From Prochlorococcus marinus str. MIT 9312 (GTDB lineage: Bacteria > Cyanobacteriota > Cyanobacteriia > PCC-6307 > Cyanobiaceae), in contig NC_007577.1 in the NCBI RefSeq assembly GCF_000012645.1, positions 1,645,205-1,709,204 of the forward strand: 64,000 bases of DNA, written 5' to 3'. The position numbers and the translations under genes are program-made. How positions within the stretch are numbered: the stretch's first letter is position 1; each line of letters opens with the position of its first letter. The notes beneath the pieces are model-generated. The model was not told the DNA's origin, did no database searches, and saw nothing but the letters and a program-made list of their open reading frames with translations. Below are positions 55,616 through 64,000 of this stretch, in pieces.

Positions 55616-58519
55616 TTATTTGAGAACTTTTTTAAGATATTTTGCTGTATGGCTTTTGGGATGTTTCGCTACATCTTCAGGAATACCTTCTGCAATAATT
55701 TCGCCACCTTTATCTCCTCCATCAGGTCCTAAATCAATGATCCAATCAGAACATCTAATTACATCTAAATTGTGTTCGATAACAATTACAGAATTCCCTT
55801 TATCTACCAAACGTTGTATCACATCCATTAATTTATGAACATCATAAAAACTTAAACCTGTAGTTGGTTCATCAATTAAATACAGAGTTTTTCCAGTAGC
55901 CCTTTTAGATAATTCTGTAGCTAACTTAACTCTTTGAGCCTCTCCGCCAGATAATGTAGGGGCAGGTTGGCCTAATTTGACATATCCTAAGCCGACATCC
56001 ACAAGTGTAGATAATCTATCAGAAGCTTGAGGTATGGCAGAAAAAGTTTCTGCAGCTTGTTCAACAGTCATCTCTAAAACATCAGATATATTAAAGCCTT
56101 TATATTTAACTTGAAGAGTTTCCCTATTAAACCTAGCTCCTTTGCACACTTCGCATTGAACATACACATCAGGTAGGAAATTCATTTCGATAACATTAAC
56201 TCCCTGACCTTTACACGCTTCGCATCTTCCTCCTTTCACATTAAAACTAAACTGACCAGCCTGATAACCCCTGGCTTTGGCTTCCACTGTGGCGGTAAAT
56301 ATCTGCCTTATAGGGTCAAAAGCACCTGTATAGGTGGCAGGGTTTGATCTTGGTGTTCTTCCTATTGGAGATTGATCAATAACGATAACTTTATCAATTG
56401 CCTTTATACCCTTTAACTCTTCTACCCCTTTAGGAAAAGGAACTTTTAATCCTAGAGAATGACACAAGGCAGGGTGAAGTAATTCATTTATTAAGGTACT
56501 TTTCCCACTACCGCTAACACCAGTTACAGAAACTAATCTTCCTAAAGGAAATTCTACCGATACATTTTTTAAATTATTTTTAGAACAATTATTTAAAATT
56601 AAACTTTTTTTAATAGATGATCTACGTTTTTTTGGAGTAGGAATCGACTTCCTACCACTAAGATAAGCCCCAGTTATTGACCTCTCTGATTTTAAGACAT
56701 CTTGATATGATCCCTTAGCAATAATTTCCCCACCATAAATACCTGCCCCTGGGCCAATATCTACTAAATAATCTGCAGATTTCATAGTATCTTCGTCATG
56801 TTCAACAACAACTAAAGTATTTCCTAAGTCTCTTAAGCTTTTTAATGTTTCTAATAATCTGTCATTGTCTCTCTGATGTAACCCAATACTTGGTTCATCT
56901 AATACATATAGAACACCAGTAAGACCTGCGCCTATTTGAGTAGCTAATCTGATACGCTGAGCTTCTCCGCCAGACAAAGTCATAGCTGGTCTATCTAAAG
57001 TTAAATAATCTAGACCAACATTAATTAAAAACTTCAAACGTAAACGAATCTCTTTTAAAACCAATTCACCTATCTGCTTTTGTTTTTCTGATAAAGATAT
57101 ATTTTCCTTCTGAGTCTTCCCTACTCCCATTATGCGCTCAACGTGAGTTAGGGTTTCAGAAACGCTTACAGAAGTTAAGTCAGTAATATTGTATGGACCA
57201 ATTTTAACGGCCAAAGCCTCAGGTCTTAGTCTTTTTCCAGAACATGTCTTACAAGGAACTAATTCTAGATACTTTTCTAATTTTTGTTTAACTGATTCTC
57301 CATTAGCTTCATTCAACTGCCTTTCTAATATTGGTAAAATACCCTCAAAAGGTCTTTCAAAACCACTAGCAGTTTTAAAACGACTATCAGCTTGAATTAA
57401 TATCGGTTTATCTGATCCCAAAAGTAGAACTTTTTTTTGCAAATCACTTAAATCTTTCCAAGGAGTTTTCAATTCAAAACCATAAGCTTGTCCTACAGAA
57501 TAAAGTAAAGAGAAGTAATAAGTATTATCTTTTTCACTCCAAGGCGCTATTGCAGCATAAACAGGTAATGTTTTATCTGGTATAACTCTATCAGCAGTAA
57601 ATTTTTTTAAATAACCAATCCCATGACAGTCTGGACAGGCCCCATATGGGCTGTTAAAGGAAAATAATCTAGGAGAAAGTTCCTCGACAATAGAACCATG
57701 AACTGGACAGGCATAATTTTCTGAGTAAAGTTTTTCTCTCTCTAAGTTAGGAGGTAAGTTTTCTCCTTTTTTTGGAACAACTTCTACTATTGCCAAACCA
57801 TCGCCTCTTTTAAGACAAGTTTGTAGAGAATCATTCAATCTTTCTTGTATTCCTTCTCTTGCAATTAATCTATCAACTACTACCTCAATATTATGAATTT
57901 GATTTTTATCTAATTCAATACTATCAGCAAGTTCTCTTACCTCGTCGTTGATTCTTACCCTAGCGAAGCCCTCAGCAGCTAATCCACTTATTAATTTTGT
58001 ATGTGTTCCTTTTTTACCTCTTACAACAGGGGCCAACAATTGATACCTCGTTCCTTCTGGCAATAGAAGAATTTGATCAACCATTTCATCAATTGTTTGA
58101 GGCGCAATTGGAATCCCACAGTGATGACAATGCGGCTCACCAGCGCGACCAAACAACAATCTTAGATAATCTTGTATCTCTGTTACTGTTCCAACTGTTG
58201 ATCGAGGATTATGACTTGTAGATTTTTGATCAATTGAAATAGCAGGTGATAAGCCCTCAATATTATCAACATCAGGTTTATCTACTTGTCCCAAAAATTG
58301 CCTTGCGTATGCAGAAAGACTCTCAACATATCTTCTTTGACCTTCAGCAAAAATCGTATCAAAAGCTAAAGAACTTTTACCGCTTCCACTAACACCTGTA
58401 AAAACTATAAATTTATTTCTAGGTAGAGAAAGGTCAATATTTTTTAAATTATGCTGACGAGCTCCCCTAATATTAATTGAGTTGTCTTCTTCAAAACTAT
58501 TATCAATTTTATTAACCAT
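55616..58519 (-). CDS. uvrA: Excinuclease ABC subunit A
   Basis: A 967-residue damage-recognition ATPase of nucleotide excision repair. It has two ABC ATPase units, with Walker A loops VFTGVSGSGKSSLAFDTI near the start and VTGVSGSGKSTLINE in the second half, and signature motifs LSGGEAQRIRLATQIG and LSGGEAQRVKLATELS. The zinc sites are intact (CHHCG, then CPVHG...CPDCHG, and CEACKGQGV...CEVCKG). Length is normal. No LexA-type operator is evident in the 57-base gap to recN, which lies upstream on the same strand. Confidence 0.97.
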   Translation of the reverse strand: MVNKIDNSFEEDNSINIRGARQHNLKNIDLSLPRNKFIVFTGVSGSGKSSLAFDTIFAEGQRRYVESLSAYARQFLGQVDKPDVDNIEGLSPAISIDQKSTSHNPRSTVGTVTEIQDYLRLLFGRAGEPHCHHCGIPIAPQTIDEMVDQILLLPEGTRYQLLAPVVRGKKGTHTKLISGLAAEGFARVRINDEVRELADSIELDKNQIHNIEVVVDRLIAREGIQERLNDSLQTCLKRGDGLAIVEVVPKKGENLPPNLEREKLYSENYACPVHGSIVEELSPRLFSFNSPYGACPDCHGIGYLKKFTADRVIPDKTLPVYAAIAPWSEKDNTYYFSLLYSVGQAYGFELKTPWKDLSDLQKKVLLLGSDKPILIQADSRFKTASGFERPFEGILPILERQLNEANGESVKQKLEKYLELVPCKTCSGKRLRPEALAVKIGPYNITDLTSVSVSETLTHVERIMGVGKTQKENISLSEKQKQIGELVLKEIRLRLKFLINVGLDYLTLDRPAMTLSGGEAQRIRLATQIGAGLTGVLYVLDEPSIGLHQRDNDRLLETLKSLRDLGNTLVVVEHDEDTMKSADYLVDIGPGAGIYGGEIIAKGSYQDVLKSERSITGAYLSGRKSIPTPKKRRSSIKKSLILNNCSKNNLKNVSVEFPLGRLVSVTGVSGSGKSTLINELLHPALCHSLGLKVPFPKGVEELKGIKAIDKVIVIDQSPIGRTPRSNPATYTGAFDPIRQIFTATVEAKARGYQAGQFSFNVKGGRCEACKGQGVNVIEMNFLPDVYVQCEVCKGARFNRETLQVKYKGFNISDVLEMTVEQAAETFSAIPQASDRLSTLVDVGLGYVKLGQPAPTLSGGEAQRVKLATELSKRATGKTLYLIDEPTTGLSFYDVHKLMDVIQRLVDKGNSVIVIEHNLDVIRCSDWIIDLGPDGGDKGGEIIAEGIPEDVAKHPKSHTAKYLKKVLK

Positions 58520-58576
58520 ACTTACTTAAATCTAATTTATGATTAAAAAAACTATTATAGTAGAATTTTTTCTATT

Positions 58577-60256
58577 TTATGCAGCTGCTTGGTCTAAAAG
58601 TCTAGAAGCATAATCATTTACTTCAGCAGAAGCACCACCAATAAGTTCTATTAATTCATGTTGTCGTTGTTTTTTTGTAGTTAGTTTTGATATTGAAGTA
58701 TAAGTTATTCCATCCATTACGTTTTTATTAACTTTAAAATGAGCTAATCCTCGAGCAGCTAAGAAAGGCTGATGTGTAATACATAAAACCTGTTGGCCTT
58801 TAGAAATTTCTTTTATTAGCTCAACCAAAGAAAATAAGGATTTACCACTTAAACCGTTATCAATTTCATCTAAAAAGAAAGTATTTGGTTTTTTAGAAAT
58901 ACTAGATTTAATAGCTAATAAGAATCTTGACATTTCTCCACCAGAAATAACATTTGATAATGGAGCAAGCTTCTGATCAGGATTAGCCGAAAACAAAAAA
59001 TTTATATTATCAATTCCATCCCCAGAGGGCTTACATTCGGAAAATTGAATAGAAAAATTTGCATTTTCTAATCCTAGATTTCTTAAAATGGAGATTACTG
59101 AATCTTGTAACTGTTTGGCAACTTTTTTTCTTTCAGAAGATTGATTAAGAAATAAAGAATTTAATTTACTTTGTAAATTTTCAATTTGATTTTCAATATT
59201 ACGAATCTCATTATCTTTATCGTTTTTTAGAAAGTGTGTCCTTAATTGATCTCGCTTTTCAATTAATTGAGGTAGGGCTAATGAAAAAGTTCTTTCCAAG
59301 TTTTTTAAAAAAAATAATCTTTGTTGTATTTCTGAAAGATTAGATTCATGATTATCTATGTCTTGTATATATGAATTTAGAGCAAAAATGAGATCTTCAA
59401 CATAAGTTTGGATATCTAATAACTTATCTCTAAACTTTTGAATTTTTAAATCAAAATCTGATGTTCTGTTTAAATTTTTGATTGATTGATTTATCAAAAA
59501 AGCGACTGATGGTTCATCATGGCTAAAATTATTTAAGTTATCTAAACATGATTGAATTGAATGATTTATTTCGAGATTATTTACAAGTTTATTTTCTAGT
59601 GACTCTAATTCTAAGATTTCCTCACTGGAATTTAAGTTAGCTTCCTCTAAACTCTTCAACATTTGTTTAATTACTAAATTGTTTTCATCTTGCTTCCTAG
59701 AAGATTCTATTTTTTCATTCATTAATCCTTTTAAAAACTGACTTTCCCCCCATATTTTTTTAATCTTTGCACTAGTATCTCTAAATTCATGCGAACATAA
59801 ATCATCAATAATTAATCTTCTCTTATCTTGAGTATGAAATATAAAAGTATCTGATTGACCTGCAAAATCTATTAATAATCCTCCAAGTTCTTCTAACGAT
59901 TTTTTGTTAATTGATAAATTGTTAAGGCTATATTTGGATAAAACTTTATTATTTTTTCTATAAGATATTCTTTTGATATTTAGTACTGAAGAACTGCTTT
60001 GAAAACCATTACTAATTAACCAGTTATTAATGTGAAAAGAAGAAGAAAATTTTGCCTCGATAGCACAATGATCTTTTCCTGGACGTATTAAGTGCTTTAA
60101 AGGTATATTGGTTCCACCAAATAAAACATTTAAGGAATCTAAAACAAGTGATTTTCCTGAACCAGAATCCCCAGTAATGATGTTCAAACCTTTTTCAAAA
60201 TTAATTTCTATAATTTCTATTAAGGCTATATTTTTTATTTTTAATTGTATTAGCAT
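58577..60256 (-). CDS. recN: DNA repair protein RecN
   Basis: A 559-residue SMC-like ATPase acting in double-strand break repair. The N-terminus LIQLKIKNIALIEIIEINFEKG is typical. Walker A is ITGDSGSGKSLVLDSL at about 33. Long coiled-coil arms fill about 150-380. The C-terminal half has the ISGGEMSRFLLAIKSS signature and the FFLDEIDNGLSG Walker B. Length is normal. uvrA is 57 bases downstream, so two repair genes are likely co-transcribed. It is divergent from the aarF gene. Confidence 0.95.
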   Translation of the reverse strand: MLIQLKIKNIALIEIIEINFEKGLNIITGDSGSGKSLVLDSLNVLFGGTNIPLKHLIRPGKDHCAIEAKFSSSFHINNWLISNGFQSSSSVLNIKRISYRKNNKVLSKYSLNNLSINKKSLEELGGLLIDFAGQSDTFIFHTQDKRRLIIDDLCSHEFRDTSAKIKKIWGESQFLKGLMNEKIESSRKQDENNLVIKQMLKSLEEANLNSSEEILELESLENKLVNNLEINHSIQSCLDNLNNFSHDEPSVAFLINQSIKNLNRTSDFDLKIQKFRDKLLDIQTYVEDLIFALNSYIQDIDNHESNLSEIQQRLFFLKNLERTFSLALPQLIEKRDQLRTHFLKNDKDNEIRNIENQIENLQSKLNSLFLNQSSERKKVAKQLQDSVISILRNLGLENANFSIQFSECKPSGDGIDNINFLFSANPDQKLAPLSNVISGGEMSRFLLAIKSSISKKPNTFFLDEIDNGLSGKSLFSLVELIKEISKGQQVLCITHQPFLAARGLAHFKVNKNVMDGITYTSISKLTTKKQRQHELIELIGGASAEVNDYASRLLDQAAA

Positions 60257-60324
60257 GATAAATCTTCCATATAAAAAAATTAACTTCTTTTTTAAAAAAA
60301 TAAAGGTATTAAATATATAAAGTT

Positions 60325-62181
60325 ATGAAAGAAGATTTTACTGATTTTATTGAAGTATCTGGACTGTTGGATTATGATCCAGATACAATATCTAAAATTT
60401 ACAAAAAAAACCCTAAAAGACTTTTAAAAAGACTTTGGCAAACACTTATACCTATTTTTGCTTATATATTTTCTGTAGGGTGGGATAAATTAACTGGTAA
60501 ATTAAATAATAATGAAACTGCAAGATTTAGGGCAAAAGAATTAACAAATTTATTAGTAGAACTTGGGCCAGCATTTGTTAAAGCAGGTCAAGCTTTATCA
60601 ACAAGGCCAGATATAATTCCAGGGATTCTTCTTGAAGAATTATCTAACTTGCAAGATCAACTACCAGGATTTAATGGTGATAAGGCTATGGAATTAATAG
60701 AAGAAGATTTAGGATCCAAAATAGATGAAATTTTTTTAGCAATTGATAAAGAACCAATTTCTGCTGCTTCTCTAGGTCAAGTGCATAAAGGTAAACTAAA
60801 GAATGAAGAAATTGTTGCAGTTAAAGTGCAACGACCAGGTTTAAGAGAACAGATTACTTTAGACCTTTACATAGTAAGAAATATTGCCTATTGGCTAAAA
60901 AACAATATTGGATTAATAAGAAGTGATCTCGTGGCATTGATTGATGAATTAGGCAAGAGAGTTTTTGAAGAGATGGATTACTTAAACGAAGCTGAAAATG
61001 CAGAAAAGTTTAGAAATATGCATAAACATAACCAAATGATTGCCGTGCCAAAAATTTATAAAGAAATAACATCAAGAAGAGTTTTAACAATGGAATGGAT
61101 CGAAGGTACAAAATTAACTAATTTAGAAGATGTAAAAAAATTAGGAATCGATCCTGACAAGATGATAGATATAGGCGTGCAGTGCAGCTTAGAACAGCTT
61201 TTAGAACATGGTTTTTTTCACGCTGACCCTCATCCAGGAAATTTATTAGCCTTGAAAGATGGCAGATTATGTTATTTAGATTTTGGAATGATGAGCGAAG
61301 TATCTAGAGACTCTAGGTCTGGTTTAATACAAGCAGTTGTACATTTAGTAAATAAAAACTTCGATAAATTATCTCAAGATTTTGTAAAATTAGGATTTTT
61401 ATCCGAAGAAGTTAATCTTGAACCAATAGTTCCCGCATTTCAGGATATTTTCATTAATGCAGTTGAACAAGGAGTTTCAAAAATGGATTTCAAGAGCGTT
61501 ACAGACGACATGTCTGGTGTTATGTATAAATTCCCATTCAGATTACCCCCATACTATGCGCTTATAATCAGGTCATTACTGACATTAGAAGGTATTGCAT
61601 TAAGCGTCGACCCAAATTTTAAAATATTAGGTGCAGCTTATCCATATTTTGCGAGAAGATTGATGGAAGATCCTGACCCACAATTAAGAGAAAGTTTGAA
61701 AGAAATGCTTTTTGATGATAAAAAATTTAAATGGGACCGCTTAGAAGATCTTCTTTCTAACGCTGCAAAGCAAACAAATCTTGATTTAGAAAAGCTTTTA
61801 GATGAAGTCATCAATCTTCTCTTTTCACCAAAAGGAGGGTTTCTAAGAAATGAAATAATTGAAGGCCTAACAAATCAAATAGATTTAATAAGTCTTAAAC
61901 TACTGAAAAATTTAAATCACTATCTTCCTAACTCAATTAAATTAAATATGACTGATGAAAATAACAACTTAAGTGACCTTATAATGTATGTAACACCATT
62001 AAGAAACTTTTTAGAGATTTTACAGAAAGTACCAGGATATTCTATTGATATTTTTCTAAAAAGAGTTCCTCGACTTATTAACGAGCCTTATACAAAAGAA
62101 ATGGGTATAAAAATTGCAAAAAAAGTAACCGAAAAAGGAGTAGTTAGACTCGTAAAGATTGCCGCTGGAGCAAATATCTAA
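60325..62181 (+). CDS. ABC1/AarF/UbiB-family atypical kinase
   Basis: A 618-residue protein of the UbiB/ABC1 family. The KxGQ motif is FVKAGQALSTRPDIIP, the alanine-rich loop is AASLGQVHKG, the catalytic lysine is in VAVKVQRPGL, and FHADPHPGNLLALKDGRLCYLDFGM holds the metal-binding residues. In cyanobacteria and plastids the family affects quinone and tocopherol metabolism and chlorophyll homeostasis; the exact target is unknown. The C-terminal 150 residues are an extension typical of cyanobacterial members. The DUF1400 gene begins one base after the stop. Confidence 0.92.
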   Translation: MKEDFTDFIEVSGLLDYDPDTISKIYKKNPKRLLKRLWQTLIPIFAYIFSVGWDKLTGKLNNNETARFRAKELTNLLVELGPAFVKAGQALSTRPDIIPGILLEELSNLQDQLPGFNGDKAMELIEEDLGSKIDEIFLAIDKEPISAASLGQVHKGKLKNEEIVAVKVQRPGLREQITLDLYIVRNIAYWLKNNIGLIRSDLVALIDELGKRVFEEMDYLNEAENAEKFRNMHKHNQMIAVPKIYKEITSRRVLTMEWIEGTKLTNLEDVKKLGIDPDKMIDIGVQCSLEQLLEHGFFHADPHPGNLLALKDGRLCYLDFGMMSEVSRDSRSGLIQAVVHLVNKNFDKLSQDFVKLGFLSEEVNLEPIVPAFQDIFINAVEQGVSKMDFKSVTDDMSGVMYKFPFRLPPYYALIIRSLLTLEGIALSVDPNFKILGAAYPYFARRLMEDPDPQLRESLKEMLFDDKKFKWDRLEDLLSNAAKQTNLDLEKLLDEVINLLFSPKGGFLRNEIIEGLTNQIDLISLKLLKNLNHYLPNSIKLNMTDENNNLSDLIMYVTPLRNFLEILQKVPGYSIDIFLKRVPRLINEPYTKEMGIKIAKKVTEKGVVRLVKIAAGANI

Positions 62182-62182
62182 T

Positions 62183-62755
62183 ATGAACTTTAATAAAATT
62201 ATAATAATAAAATTATTTTTTATTATTATAAATTTTCAATTTCTTTTTAATATTCCAAAAGCTAATGCTGCTGAAGAAATTAAAATTATATACAGCATTT
62301 TTTCTAGAACAATTAAAGTAAATTCATTAAAAACTTTTGCTCAAGAAGGTGAATCAACAAAAAAATTAAGAAGAATTTTAAGAGCAACTAGATCTACAGA
62401 CAAAGAAATTAGATCAGTATTAAATAAAGATTTTGAGCTCCCTATTACGATTGCAAGTAAATTAGTATATTCAGAAATAGGAAATGTTTTTTTAACAAGA
62501 CTTTCATCTATAATCCACCCTCCCAGGGCAGATGATCAAAGAACAGGTATGTTGGCCCTTAGGGCGAGTGTAATTCAAGGTATTAACATAGGAAATGGGA
62601 AAATAAATATGATAAATTTTTTTGAAGGATATCCAACAAAAACTATTATTTTAGATGTCAACGCTTTAAGCAAAGTTATGAATAAAGTAGAATCAATTTC
62701 AGAACTATTAGACTTTTTTACAAACTCTCCTCTAGAAAAAATCAAAACAAATTAA
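62183..62755 (+). CDS. DUF1400-domain exported protein
   Basis: A 190-residue protein with a signal-like segment (about 5-25, IIIIKLFFIIINFQFLFNIP, ending at A-N-A-A). The mature part starts EEIKIIYSIFSRTIKVNSLKTFA, with LRRILRATRSTDKEIRSVLN, the pattern of DUF1400. That domain often precedes an alpha/beta-hydrolase in larger cyanobacterial proteins; here only the DUF1400 part is present. I chose the ATG at 62183 rather than an in-frame upstream start inside aarF. The function is unknown. Confidence 0.78.
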   Translation: MNFNKIIIIKLFFIIINFQFLFNIPKANAAEEIKIIYSIFSRTIKVNSLKTFAQEGESTKKLRRILRATRSTDKEIRSVLNKDFELPITIASKLVYSEIGNVFLTRLSSIIHPPRADDQRTGMLALRASVIQGINIGNGKINMINFFEGYPTKTIILDVNALSKVMNKVESISELLDFFTNSPLEKIKTN

Positions 62756-62761
62756 TGAGCT

Positions 62762-63865
62762 ATGGTGTTATTAAATAAAATTAAGAATAAATTACGGATC
62801 AATTACAGAAAAAAAAGATGGCCTGGTCTAATTGATGCTTATAAACAATATCTTCCAGTTACAAAAAAAACTCCAATTATCTCACTAAACGAAGGAAATA
62901 CTCCACTAATTTTTAGTGACTCAATTAGCAAATTGATTGGAAATGGAACTAAGGTTTTTTTAAAATATGATGGTTTAAACCCTACAGGATCTTTTAAAGA
63001 TCGGGGAATGACTATGGCCATTAGCAAAGCAAAAGAAGAAGGGCGTGAAGCTGTAATTTGTGCAAGCACTGGAAACACTTCTGCTGCTGCTGCTGCATAT
63101 GCTTCTAGAGGAGGATTAAAACCTTATGTTTTAATCCCAGAAGGATTTGTTGCACAAGGAAAGCTTGCACAAGCTTTAATGTATGGTGCTGAGATAATAT
63201 CTATTAATGGGAACTTTGATAAAGCTCTAGAAATTGTAAGAGATTTATCTGCTGAACATCCAATAGAACTTGTTAATTCTGTTAATCCCTATCGAATACA
63301 AGGTCAAAAGACTGCAGCCTTTGAAATTGTTGATGACTTAGGTATTGCACCTGATTGGCTTTGTATTCCAATGGGTAATGCAGGAAATATAACTGCTTAT
63401 TGGATGGGGTTTAAAGAATATTCAAAAATAAAAAGAAATTTAAAATTACCAATTATGATGGGTTTTCAATCCGAAGGCTCTGCACCACTAGTGCAAAATA
63501 TAATAATTAAAGAACCCGAGACAATTGCAACAGCAATAAGAATTGGCAATCCTGTTAATAGAGAAAAAGCAAAAAAAGTAAAAAAAGAAAGTAAAGGAGA
63601 CTTTCAATCAGTTACGGATGAAGAAATAATCAATGCTTATAAAATACTTGCTAAAGAGGGAGTGTTTTGTGAACCTGCCAGTGCAGCATCAGTTGCTGGA
63701 TTAATTAAAAATAAAAATAGAATTCAAAAAGAATCAACTATTGTTTGTGTTCTTACTGGAAATGGCTTGAAAGACCCTGATTGCGCTATTAATAACAATG
63801 ATGCTATTTTCAGGAAAAATATTGAACCTTCGTTAAAAAATATAACTAAAATTTTAGGATATTAA
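62762..63865 (+). CDS. thrC: Threonine synthase
   Basis: A 367-residue PLP enzyme turning O-phosphohomoserine into threonine. The PLP lysine lies in [32 protein letters not shown] and [13 protein letters not shown] are further family segments. The [10 protein letters not shown] region near the end is normal. Length fits the short bacterial type without the plant SAM-binding extension. It starts six bases after the DUF1400 gene. The final 135 bases of the window after it are nearly all A and T and hold no gene I can see. Confidence 0.95.
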   Translation: MVLLNKIKNKLRINYRKKRWPGLIDAYKQYLPVTKKTPIISLNEGNTPLIFSDSISKLIGNGTKVFLKYDGLNPTGSFKDRGMTMAISKAKEEGREAVICASTGNTSAAAAAYASRGGLKPYVLIPEGFVAQGKLAQALMYGAEIISINGNFDKALEIVRDLSAEHPIELVNSVNPYRIQGQKTAAFEIVDDLGIAPDWLCIPMGNAGNITAYWMGFKEYSKIKRNLKLPIMMGFQSEGSAPLVQNIIIKEPETIATAIRIGNPVNREKAKKVKKESKGDFQSVTDEEIINAYKILAKEGVFCEPASAASVAGLIKNKNRIQKESTIVCVLTGNGLKDPDCAINNNDAIFRKNIEPSLKNITKILGY

Positions 63866-64000
63866 AAACCAAAAAAATTAGTGTCTGTGGAAATCAATTA
63901 AAAACAAAAATCATTTGTTGAAAAATATTTAAAAAGTAATTGAATTTGTTGATTATTTTTTTTTAAATTAAAAATATTTTTATATATTTAACAAATAAAA

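Noticed and set aside
58520..58576. LexA-type SOS box ahead of uvrA (and in 60257-60324 ahead of recN)
   Set aside because: Only AT palindromes such as ACTATTATAGT are seen; nothing matches a known LexA operator.

Overview
This 64 kb window looks like part of a Prochlorococcus chromosome, most likely from a high-light-adapted clade. The composition is very AT-rich and the intergenic gaps are tiny. Gene content is typical of marine picocyanobacteria: sulfolipid synthesis by SqdB/SqdX, a Ycf37-like TPR protein, DesC desaturase, sucrose-phosphate synthase, cyanobacterial chorismate lyase, a phytol-kinase-like protein, a group 2 sigma factor, and DUF3134 and DUF1400 proteins. The exact strain cannot be named from the sequence alone. 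I see about 60 protein genes and one tRNA. No gene-free stretch exceeds 300 bases; the longest gaps, about 200 bp, lie upstream of the sigma factor and between sps and uvrA. There is no insertion sequence, prophage, CRISPR array or genomic island, so this is core genome.

Layout. 1-5 kb: the 5' part of a SpoIID-like gene (minus), then rpmI-rplT-ycf37-like-thiG and sqdB-sqdX (plus). 5-11 kb: a minus-strand cluster, read as HTH-like gene, aluminium-resistance/PLP lyase, gcvH, gcvP, ending in a hairpin terminator. 11-16 kb: desC, rplI, dnaB, mnmG and a chorismate lyase (plus). 16-20 kb: a charged picocyanobacterial protein and a SprT-like protease (minus), then a membrane-anchored protein, a T4-type ATP-dependent DNA ligase and a 50-residue peptide gene (plus). 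20-23.5 kb: TVP38-like gene, valS, a HesB-like gene and tRNA-Val(UAC), all minus. 23.6-34.4 kb: a long co-directional run mazG-speE-speB-gcvT-aspS-pyrG-queE-queC-pabB-pabC, with several ATGA overlaps. 34-40 kb: cobA (minus), an MFS transporter, ppk, sigma factor and phytol-kinase-like gene. 40-50 kb: aroG/aroF (minus), acnB, clc, purU (minus), a ThiO-like oxidase, dnaK (minus) and aroE. 50-64 kb: rpsF, argG (minus), DUF3134, mraY, a small conserved protein, sps, uvrA and recN (minus), aarF/ABC1, DUF1400 and thrC.

Links between genes. Glycine cleavage is split between gcvHP and a distant gcvT. Chorismate metabolism is represented by DAHP synthase, AroE, PabB/PabC and chorismate lyase. PreQ0 synthesis (QueE, QueC) shares a transcription unit with CTP synthase and folate genes. 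Replication and repair are represented by DnaB, UvrA, RecN, an extra ligase and a SprT-like protease.

I found no clearly new multi-gene system. The points most worth checking are the phage-type ligase, a two-stem structure abutting the rpsF start codon, a tRNA that sits 15 nt ahead of a HesB-family start codon, and a chorismate lyase frame that appears to begin upstream of its only standard start codon, possibly at a CTG overlapping the mnmG stop.
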